From: Tachypleus tridentatus
Taxonomy: Eukaryota; Arthropoda; Merostomata; Xiphosura; Limulidae
Assembly: GCF_004210375.1 (NCBI RefSeq)
Contig: NC_134833.1
Coordinates: 45,936,782-46,000,781, forward strand
Reading direction: 5' to 3'
DNA length: 64,000 nucleotides
The notes beneath the pieces were generated by a model that was given only the letters and a program-made list of their open reading frames with translations, did no database searches and was not told where the DNA came from. The first letter of the stretch is position 1, and every line of letters begins with the position of its first letter. Shown here piece by piece: positions 35,001-47,000 of the stretch. A program made the position numbers and the translations under genes.

Positions 35001-38000
35001 TTAAAACTAGTTTTTGTCCCTTAAGTGAGCACAGTTATGCTATAAGACACAGAGAGAATAAAAAAACCCGTCCCCTAATATTTTTGAATTTTGTGTTTGT
35101 TGTAACATAAAATATCTGTCAGATTATACTTCGTCCTCTAAAATGCAAGTCTAGATGTCAAGATCCTTTTTCTATAGAAATCTGTGTAATCTGAAAAAAT
35201 TTTCACGAACTAAGTTTGTAAATAAGGATAGAAATTAGAAATATCCACCAATACATGCTATTTGTGAGCAAACTGGACAGACAGCTAAATTATAAAGGGA
35301 AAATAAGAAAGTTGTAGTAAGAAGAGATAATTTAATGTGCTCTGTTGAAGAGATAGGAAACATTTAGATAATCATTTAGAAGAAGTGATGATAAATGGGC
35401 AAGACATAAATGCATTAAAGGATACTGATAGTTTGAAAACTTTGGTGAGAAAAAGAGTTGGTAAAAGATAACCAGCTTATAAGTGTTACATTATATTTAA
35501 TTGGGTTTAGCCCCATAGCAGGAGGGGCTAAGTGTAATGTACCAATAGTTAAAGTAACATTTAACATGTGGAGATTTTGAAGCGAAAAATCTGAAAGTGT
35601 AATAGATGGTATTTCACATCTGTTTTTGTTTGGTAATGAAGTAGAAACTGTTGGGTTGCGAAATACACCGATAGCAATGGTAACACATAGTCAAAGTAGC
35701 TAGATAACAGACAATATGAGAAAAAAAAAAGTAACAGGTGTAGGTGTTACTGAAGATATAGATTCTCAAGTAAACAATACAAATTATGACAATTTTTAAA
35801 TTACTATTATAATAGGAAATATGGATCAAGAACAAATAAATAGACGGTAGTTAGAAGTTGAGGATTTGGAAGTATCTCGCAGTAAGGCCATAGTAGAAGA
35901 AGCGAAAGTAACTAAACTTGGGCATAATTATTATTACTGGCAGGAAGGAGTGTGGTATACATGTAATGGAATGACTATATAGGAATTGAGAACCAACTAA
36001 TAACCCTAAAGGAATGTAGACCAACAGTGTTAGAGTTACGACATGATGAAATTGTGGCTGGACATTCAGACGCAGCTAAAACTAAAGATAGGATCCGAAG
36101 GATCAATAAAAACTATTACTGGCCGGTTATCTTTGGAGGAATAGAGACCTAGGTAAAAAGATACTCAGCGTGACAGTTAGCTGGTAGGATGGGCATGGTT
36201 AATTCACCAGTTACTAGTGAATTTCTTTGTTCTGTCAATGCCAGTATTATGAGAGTTGGTCAGAATACAAAGTCGAGTCACAAAATGTACTAGCAAATGT
36301 GGCCAACTTGAAACAAATGTTAGCAAAGGGAGAGAAGTTAACAGGTAAAGCTACTCAGAATATTAGGAATAAACAACAACTTTACTATGAAAAGAATGTA
36401 GAAAACTGGAACTTAAGGTGTATCATTAAGCATCGGCAAGGTGGATAGGTCCTTTCTCTATAATTAAGTGTGTAGATATAGCATTTACCTTGAAAACAGA
36501 TCATGACTTTTTAATTTAATTTTACAGAGTGAGAAATGAAAACAGAAGATTACAGCAATGGAGTCTGTTACTTACTCAGAGTTTAGTTTAAATTACATTT
36601 TAGACCAGCGAGTGGCCATCTAGTATATTAGCCATTTCTTATAGACCAGCGAGTGACCACCAAGTATGTTAACAATTTGTTATAGACCAGCGAGTGATCA
36701 CCAAGTATACTAACGATTTGTTATAGACCAGCGAGAGACCACCAAGTATACTAACGATCTGTTACAGACCAACGAGTGACCACGAGTATACTAATGATTT
36801 GTTATAGACCAGAGAATGGCCACCAAGTATACCAGTGATTAAATATAGACCAGAGAGTGGGCACCAAGTATACCAGTGATTCAATATAGACCAGCGAGTG
36901 GCCACTGCGTATATTAGCGATTTGTTATATACCAGCGAGTGACCATCAAGTATGCTATGCTAACGACTTGTTATAGACCAGCGAGTGGCCACAGAATATA
37001 CTAGCAATTTGTTATAGAATGGCGAGTGACCACCAAGTATGCTAATGATTTCTTATAGTCCAACGAGTGACTATCGAGTATACTAGCGAATTCTTATAGA
37101 CCATGGCCACCGAGTACACTAGCGATATGTTATAAACCAGCGAGTGACCACCGAGTATACTAGCAATATGTTATAAACCAGCGAGTGACCACCGAGTACA
37201 TTAGCGATTGAGTTATTAAGATCAAACTGTGACTTCCTGCTGATTAAAACTAATATATATTTGTATATAGATACGAAACGTAAGATCCATCCAACTTGGG
37301 TTAAAAATGATGTGTGTGAATATCTATCTGATCGTGTAAATGAATGGACGAGTAAGAATTTGAGAGCTTACTGATTCAAACACTGAGCAGTGAAGATAGA
37401 ATGTAGGAGAGGAGGATATTTCCAGGTGAATGTATATAAATACACACATACACACACATGTATTGCATAAAGTGAGCTTTGTTAATTGAGAGGCAAAACA
37501 ATCTATTGAAGAATGTGATGACACGCCGATATTTCAAAGACCGGGATAACATCGAGATCAGTAGAAACACAGCCAAACTTGAATACAAACAATACTGGTG
37601 AATGTATTCAAAAAAAGAGGGAAGATGTGTTATGTTAGAAACATCAGTTGGAGTTGAGATGGATGAGAAAGTAGTGAATTTTGGTCAGTCCTTGAGGGTT
37701 TAAGATACTAGAGCATTTTAAGTAATTAAGAAAATATTAGGTGGATGGGCTTCCTTTCTTGTCTATTAGTATCGAGACAACAGCGTTCCCTCATAGATTA
37801 TGAAACTTTGTAATTTTGGAAACAATTGTGTTCGGAGTGATTTTAAGAAAGAAATATAAACGTCAGAAGTTCAACAGAAGAAAGAAAAAAGATTACTTTA
37901 TGTAAGATTTGTTTGTTTGTTTTGAATTTCACGCAAAGTTACACGAGGACTATCTATGCTAGCCGTCCCTAATTTTGCAGTGTAAGACTACAGGGAAAGC

Positions 38001-41000
38001 AGCTAGTCGTCACTACCCACCGCAAACTTTTAGGCTACTCTTTTACCAACGAATAGGAGGATTGACCGTAACATTATAACGCCCATACAGTTGAAATGAA
38101 GAGCATGTTTGACGTGACGGGGATTCGAACGTGCGACTTATGTAAGAGAGAGAACGAATGAACAGAGAAAGACAAAGGGAGGCGAAAGAAGTAATAAAGA
38201 AGCCAGTAAAAACCAAAACCTAATTCTAAATCAATGCATTTTAATTATAGTAATAAACAGCGATTTGCTATGTACACTGGTACAAATTAATTTGTGATAG
38301 ATATAAGTAAAATTCTAATAAAGTTAAAGGGAGAACACTCCCACTGAAAGTAGTTAGGAAAATCTATGCTACCAAACAGTTTTGTTAACTTCTAACCATT
38401 ACTGAAATGATCATGTTCTCTAACTTCTGTACTGTACTAAACACAAAGAATTATTATTCTGTGACAAGAACGATCGATGAGTTTATTTAATTTCCAAAAA
38501 AAATAATTTTATGTTTAAAATTATAACAATGATGAAGTAACATTAAAGAGATAGTTTTAATATGATTACTTCTTTATTTCAAACTCATTGCTGAAGTCAA
38601 TGGAATATTAGTAAATATAAATCTCTTCTAATTTTTATTTTATTAGAAATGCAATACAATGTATTTCATGATGCTAAACGATTGGCATGACAACCTCATA
38701 AAAGCTCTTCACGATAACGCACCAAACTCTTTAAGATTCCAGCCCTGTATGTAATTTCTGAGTTTCATTATTAACGAACAAGGCGTGACCTAGGATAAGT
38801 AGGAGGTACTTCAGAAGACTGACATTAGAGTAGCTCAAGAGTTAGCGGTGGGGGTTGTTGGTTAGCTACTTTCCATATATCAGATACTTAGTAGTGAAGG
38901 CTTCAGCAGATCGTCTTCTTGTGAGTTTGCGTAAATATCCAAAATAAACAAATATGACTAACATTTACCAACTTCTATCACTTCAATTATTTCTCTATCT
39001 TTAAATAATTTATGTCATATATTAGGCTTTAGTCCCAAATTACAGAACTGTCAAATACGGTAATGTATAAGAATCTCACGAATACAAATTATCACTCACT
39101 GTGTGGCGACATCAATTACATACGATTTTACTTTTCCCACCTGTTTTTAATACATTCTTCGACAAAAAAGCTTTAACGCATTCGGCAGATGGGGAGATTA
39201 TCAACATTCTGGGAGGTGCGCGTGTTTTAACATTAATCAGCAAACCACCACCAACAATAAGAACAACAAAAAATACATAACCACAGGCTCACACCGGAAG
39301 TGAGGTGTTGGCTATTACATTGAATGACAGGTGAGCGGTGTTTGCATGGTAAGACTCGAGAAAAACTCACATGCATAAACATCTCATTTATAATCTCTTA
39401 ATTTGTAAATCCGAATTTTTGTATAAATCTGCGAATGGAAATTAATTGCTTTTCAGTGATACCAGATTCTAGAGAAATGTTATCATTATACAACTTACGG
39501 TAACTGTTAAAAAAGTGTGCGCTCTTTGAGTTTTTACTCAGATTTTGTCTTTTCGATGATACCAGATTCCAAAGAAATGGTATCAGCATACAATTTACGG
39601 GTAACTGTTAAAGAGTGTGTGCTTTTTGCGTTTTTACACAATTCCTAATTTAACACTTAAAAAACAACAAAGTAAAAATAGAAACATTAATGCAATTCAG
39701 AAAGGAAAAAAAAAGCTTTGTATAACAATTCAAGTAAAAATAAACAACATGACTTTTATAGACCGTAACTGGGTCGTGATGTTAAGCAAACAATAAACAC
39801 TAAAATACTGTTACATTTGTATGACTTGTCATACTTGCTATTAGTCATGGTATATCATTAACCAAATCTGTTTAACATGAGGGTACGGGTTCTAATCCCT
39901 GTCGCACCAAATCTGCTCTCTCTTTTAACCGTGGGAGTGTTATAAAGTGACAGTCAATCACATCATTCGTTGGTAAAAGAGTAGCCTAAGAGCTGGCGGT
40001 GGGTAGTGACGACTAGCTGCCTTCCCTCTCGTCTTACACTACTAAATTAGGGACGGTTAGCGAAGATGGCCCTCGTGTAGCTTTGTGCGAAATTAAAAAC
40101 AAACAAACAAAATCTGTAGGAAATGTCTCAACAAGTGTAAACATTAGTAGATGTAATGGGTCTACGGTAACAAATGTGAAGGTAAAATGCTTAATGTTTT
40201 GATTTGTGGTATATTATAACCACATGTGATATATACATTGAATACGCTTGTAGATTTTCCTTTAATTTTATTCTGTTAGTGCAATCCACTACCTTTGATT
40301 TCATTTATCTCTTTTTTTCCGGACAGAAGGTATGTCATATACTGTGACTCGATGGCATGGCTTATGCGGGAGGGTTCGTGACGCATGAAGGAGAGAATCC
40401 CGTTTCCGGACACAACAAAAGTTCACACTTCTCCTCGTAGCTGTTGCATCCAGTGATACAGTTATTGCCCTTTTTATGGGACAAGAGATTTCCGCTGACC
40501 AACAGGTGCGAATGGCCGGATATGACCATTTCTACTTTAAGGCCATATCAGCATTTGTAGGTGTAGTATAAAGTTTAAACCTGATATAAATTAAAATGTC
40601 CGTAAGCACATAAATGATTCTGTAGATATTAGTTAATTAACGTACGTTTGTTAGTGTTTTTGCTCTTTATGGGAAGCATGTGCCCCATAAACTTCCAGCC
40701 ATCACAAGTATTTCAGAAAAAGCTAATTTTAGAAAATATTAAATAAAACATATTTTAAACATTATAGGTGTAAGATATAAAATACTTATATGATACTTTT
40801 TAACATAGGTCCACGTTGTTTCTTTAATTCTTATGTTACTAATGCATTAAAATGCAGAAGAAAAGTGCCCGAATCTTACCCTCTACATACGTTTGGCCAT
40901 TGGGAATCGGAGTCCGAGGTCCAGTACCGTTCATGACAGGGATGACCTTAGGTTCTGGTAACGGGTAAGTATCCCCTTGACTGAAAAATTCGTCAAAGTC

Positions 41001-44000
41001 TGGCATGCATACCGACTCGTACAGATTAGAAGGAACGTTTTCCAAGGAAGCTCTTTCTTTATCCACGGCTTAAGAAAAGAAAAATTATATTATAAGACTG
41101 GATTTGATGGTTTGGTACAATGAAAGCATTAATAGGTATTGGTAGAAATAAAAATAATTAAAGGTTTAATATGAATATAACCTATCAGACGCTGATGTTT
41201 TTTTTCTTCTGTAAGTTTATCACGGTATAACTAATTTATGAAGACTGGAAATAGAAAGATATTCTGAGAATAATAGAGCGTCATTTATGCAACATAAAGA
41301 ATAATTTCTAACATTATGGGTTTCAACCATGTTCATTGTATTTGTATATTTGCTACAGTCTAATGAGAGTTCAAATGACATTATAAAACTGAAATATATA
41401 CATGTAATTTTATCATTATTCAGTAATTCTGATGTTACCGATATGAACAGACATTCATATTTTATTTCTTAGACAACATCTAGCAATACAGTTGTGATTT
41501 AATTTCTATGCATGAAGAATATTGAAATAGTCATAACTAACTACAAAGTGTTATCCAGTGAAACTCTTGTTTTTTGTGAATTTTACATAATTTGTGTTGA
41601 ATGTTTTAAAGAAATGATCAAGTTGTGTTAATTTCAAAACATTAGTAAGTTTTAGTTTCTCTGCATCTGCAAAACTCTAATACTGCTCTTTATCTCTAAA
41701 GCATTTTTCATTGAAAGAGTTTTAGTGTTCTCTAAATGGGCGATCAGCAAAGTACTGATTTCAATAGTTTAACATCTTAGTTTATGTGCATCTACATACC
41801 TTAATTAACAATAGCAATGAACTACTTGAATATGATTAATATACATATATATATTTAACACCATTCTATTATTGTAAGGAACAAATTAGATCTCAAGGAA
41901 GAGAAAACTACATTGTTATGTTCAGTTATATAAAATTGGTTTAGAAAATTTCTTTCTTTGTTGAAAAAAAATTAAAATATAGCAATATGTATTATAAAAA
42001 CATAGTCAAATAAGCCCCATAACAAATTTACGTAAAAACTAGGTAAATCCTATTCTGGGTAAACCAAGTTAAAATACACTTAAATAAAAATGTTTACTGA
42101 AACCTTAATATCATATTAAAACATACGATCGCTTAGAGACAAACTAAACGCTGAATAAATAGTGCAGTACGCTTCTGGTCATACTCATAAAAATATTGCT
42201 AAACGCAAACTAACGTGGCAGGGGTTTAGTTTAGAGAGAGAGAAATCGTAAGAATTTTTTCTCCAACTGGGGTGTTCAGGAACGTTGTGGTTCCTCTTCG
42301 TCCCCTATAATATTGCTTGCATCTATGCTTCATTTTTATGTTACTTTTGTCTTTTGTGAGAGTTATGATACATTTTTTTACCTTTTTATTGCTTGTTATG
42401 TTATTTTCATCAAACATATATGCACTTTTTAACTATTACAAACCTACATTTTACACTCACATATTCTTGAAATGGAAAAAAAAAAGTCAGTTAGGTTCCT
42501 CCCCAGATCTACATACGTACTTTTATATTACTTATTCTTGTTGAAAAGTAGCATCCAAGAATACGATATTGCATAAACTATAGGTCTACACTGATACAAG
42601 TTAATTATTGAATGAGTTTATTTAAAACACTAATTTAACTTTATTTAGGAAACAAATTATCATAATTTTCGCACCTGATTATAAACTGTCTCTGACAGAA
42701 ATATAGCTATCAAAAACTTATTTTCAGATTACGTATGTGCTTTATCCGTCTGTCAAGGATAGCAATAAATTGACAACCGAGTCAATTTGTGTTGTCACTT
42801 ATCGAGTTAAAGTGTTTGTTATGCTAGAGGATTAACAATGTCACTGTGTCCTGGGTGATTCTACGGAAAAAGGAGAAAGAGACTGAAGTCAATGCGGATA
42901 CATTACTTACTGAACGAGAGGAAGGGCTTTGGGACGACAGAGGTAGCAGTCGGAAACAGAGTAAATACAGTATTATAGAATTTTCCCGACGGACGTCAAG
43001 TCAGGATGTTGGTTGGAGGAGAATATGATAAACCTGCTGGAGTCAACTGGTACAGTTATTGTATTCCAGGATAAGGGGTAATACAGCGCGTCTATATCAG
43101 ATTTGGTTTAACTATTGATGGATTTACAAATTACACAGGATAAATATCCAGAGTAATAGTTATAGAGAAACGGAGGATCACCTGCTCAGGTCTGGAAAGA
43201 AAGTTAAGATAATATTCTATACGAGTTCGTGGCAGATATATTTCGGAGGACAAACTGAAAGCTTGAACGTAGGATTTTAATCTTTCCTTCAGTCAACACA
43301 CAGGTAAGAGCAATGTTGATTTACTATAGCATTGCGCACGAGCGTATGGGAGGATCAAGGGTTAGTATCTCTGTGTTCATTGGTTGTTACTGCCATGTAG
43401 CATATACAGATAGGGGTGATAAAATTACGGGGGAGGAGTAGTGGTATACCTAAAGTTCCAGTTCATTACATCATGTATGAATCTCTTTTTTTTTTTGGGA
43501 AGTGTTTAGAACGTAACGTGTCAGTGTAGAGGAATTTGTTGAAGGCTTAACAACCTCACTAATTCTGATACAAAGTTGAAAATCTAAAATGCCTAAGCGA
43601 TATGTTTCAGTGTCCTAAGACGTAAACACCAAATACTCAACCCATAGAATATAAAACTTGGTTAAAATGTCAGTTTTACATGTCTAAAGTAAATTTATGT
43701 GTGTATATAAATATACAAATTAAAACACAACGTCAGGTTACTTTCAATGCAGACACAAGAAACCAAACGTAACTAGTAACCGATAAACTTACCATATTAC
43801 AAGTTTTTCCATCAAAGCTTTAGTATTCAAATAGTTATACGCCTGGAAGTGTATTATTTGTTTAGATGTTTCAGTACATTGTTTGTCAATTAAAAGAATA
43901 TCCTCGATAGGCACATTACAGTTATGTGTCAATTAAACTGATTTGATTAAAACTTCTCTACCGTAAAATTGAGTAGCTGGTATGTGTTGAAGGTTCTTTT

Positions 44001-47000
44001 CTATGATTTTAGAGAAATATTCGAATTTATTTTTGGTGTAGTATTAAATAATTGAACTGTGATGTGTTTATTCAAATGTTGACAAACGTTTTTACGCGTC
44101 AGCCAAATAATTTATTTTATGTTAAATCCATTTGAATATCTTACCATTTGGACACTTGTTTCACTAATAAAATATAGTTATTCGATGACTATTCCCTGTT
44201 TCGTTCTAGTAAAGTAACACGTTGTTTTTATTTTAAGAGAAATTTCTGAGTAGTTTAGTTTTACAATTTTTTACACAACTTTGATGGTTTTTCCAAACTT
44301 TTTATCTTAGAGTGAAAAATATTAAATTAATTAACTACAACACTGTTTCGATACATGTAACGATTTCTCGTGTGTTTGCTAGTTTTCCAACCAGTACCTA
44401 TCCCACACAATAAACAGGATATCCCGCTTCATTCGCCCCGGTCTTATGGTCCCACGTTTGCGTATCTGTTTTCCGCTGCACCAATTTCGTCATCATTTTC
44501 CGGTTCTATTTACTGCTCACGATACAAAGAAATGTTTTGCCCAAGCTACATTTTAACAGGGAATCGTACCATTGGCAACTCCACCCAAATCAGTTGCTAA
44601 TAGCTGCAGCGATTCTAAACAAAATATTTCAGCAGCACCATAGCTTTCAGAAACATGTGTACAGCAATTTCCAAAATGTAGTAAGGAATATCACAGTTTA
44701 GAGAAACACACCTAAAAGCTACGTGTTTATACCCATCTCAATGAGTAATTGAAAAAAAGGTTTTTATCTCATAAAACTTTCTGTCCATAATGTTTCATAT
44801 TTTAACAAAATTGTTAATATACGAGTGTTTTAAAGTGTGTTAAAATTACCTTCAGCTGAAAAATTTAAATATTTAAGATATGTCACGTCTCAGTCATACC
44901 TTTTTGTAACAAGTCTAAATGTTCCCACAATATATCACCCATGAACGGTGGAACACGTGCTAAAAAGGATTCTTTACCAAGAGCACACATATCTAGCCCT
45001 TTCATCTTAAAATTATGAAGATTAACTCCTTCCAAACTGAATTCTTGAACTGCCCAACTCAACCACTGTGTGACATTAATGTCATTCCATTCTCGTGGGT
45101 CTGTAAAGAAATAACTGGATTATTGTACTACAGTAATAACATTAAACGTTTGAAATTTTACTCTTTAAGTAAGTGTTCAAATATTTTATGAGAAAAATAA
45201 GGAATATTACAACAATTAGCAACAGAAAAAACCCGATTAACCGTTATATAAGAACAACGAATTTAGAAAACAAACATTAATGTTTATTAAATATAGTAAA
45301 CGATAAAAATAATCTTAAAACTTGGAAACTATGCAGATGATGTATTGTGTTTGATCGCTTAAACGTGATAACAAAATTTATGGAATTCAGTAATTAGGAA
45401 ATAATGGAATTGGTAATGAGAATATATATAATAATAATAATAATAACATCTTGAATCAATAACACAAAACCCTTCCTTTTAATAACTAGAATACAAAACG
45501 TCAAACAAACAATAACAAATAATACATTACTTTAAAGTCAGTATTACTCTTTCTGTAAATGCAGGTTTACTTGTCGGAGAGTGAAAGAAATACGAAACAG
45601 TTATGACAGTTAAAATTTATTTTTTGCTAGTATATTTCTTGTACGAGTCGCAGCTCGGTTCTTCGAGAACACCAAGGAGGATGTAGACCTTTCAAAAATT
45701 TACATCACAAAGTTTTGTAGTAGCAAGGAAGTAACTTTAGTCGCCTATCAGAAATTTAATATTATGTTTCCTGCATGCGTATGCGTTTTCTTATAGCAAA
45801 GCCGCATCGGATATCTGCTGAGTCCACCAAGGGGAATTGAACCCCTGATTTTAGCCTTGTAAGTCCCTGGACTTACCGCTGTACTAGCGGGGGGCAATTT
45901 CCTACGAAGTTATAATATTTACGTCTTCCCATAAACTGAAAAATAAGGTTCAATTGGACGGACAGTTGAACAACCATGGGTTCTTATAAGTAGAAGAAAG
46001 AAATAATACACTAATCATTGTTTTCATATCCGGAATGGCCAGGTGGTTAAGGCACTTGAATCTAAATCTGAGAGTTCCGGGTTTGAATCCCTGTCACACC
46101 GAACATACTCTCCCTTTCGGCCGTGGGGACGTTATAAGGAGACGTCAATCCCACTATTCGTTGATAAAAAGAGTAATATCAAGAGTTGACAGTGATGGCA
46201 ATAGCTAGTTGCCTTCCCTCTAGTTTTACACTGTTAAATTAAGACGGATAACGCAGATAGTTGTCGTGTAGCTTTGCGCGAAATTAAAAAAACAACACAA
46301 ATGAAATTGTTGTTTTCATCTCACATTGGGCAAGTCAATAACTTCCAACTGCCATTTCCCCACTTACGATTTTAATAACGAAGTGTAATTCAATTCTTTA
46401 CAAATATAACTTTTTGAACATTGCATCAGAAAAGCAAACTAAAATAGATGACTGCGCCTGCAGTCGTAATTGTGAACTGCATTGTTATTAAATGCTTTTT
46501 TTTTGGCTGAGTTAATTGTAAGTTATAGTTTTGTACATTTAGCCTGAAGGTATGTTAAACAAAAAGCCATTTGGATGGTAAGTTTCTAAACAAAAATATA
46601 AATATACTGTATAAAATGATATAGGTTAAATTATAAGTAACTTCACAAGATAACTACACGTGCTAAACTAAAAATATTAAATTGTTAGGCATGAGAATAA
46701 AACTTTCCTTACAAGAAATATCGGTGTTTACAGCACAGTATACAATAAAACTGTTTCCACTGTTTCAGCCCATTATGCAATATCATAAAACAAGGAAATG
46801 CAGTGATATTAAGTACTATGTTTCCAAGTATAGAATTAGCGGTGATAAAATGTAAAAGAAATTTAAACATAAAAAGCAAGGGTATTGTAGCATTTTCAGG
46901 TGCACAACTTTCAGCGTGACAAAACACCCTCATAATTGAGACTCAAAATGTGTTAAGTTAAATGATCTTCGTCGTGGAAAGTCAGGGATGAAATAAGTTA

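Larger units (their letters stand above)
29264..40879 (-). other. ETS intron 4 (11.6 kb), transposon-rich
   Basis: The largest intron. From low to high coordinates it holds a tandem duplication carrying a mariner (31568-32704), several SINEs, a Gypsy integrase remnant (35560-36590), a 41-bp minisatellite (36601-37215), a 100-bp duplication (39450-39645) and an unexplained coding-like island (40362-40570). Stretches 29270-31560 and 33410-34160 are AT-rich with nothing recognised. Confidence 0.7.

Noticed and set aside
34694-35024. ORFs on both strands at 34694-34897 and 34734-35024
   Set aside because: They lie mainly inside a young SINE and its flank. Similar frames appear by chance in other near-consensus copies.
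36601-37215. CRISPR-like array
   Set aside because: The 41-bp units follow each other directly with no unique spacers, in a eukaryotic intron. It is a minisatellite.
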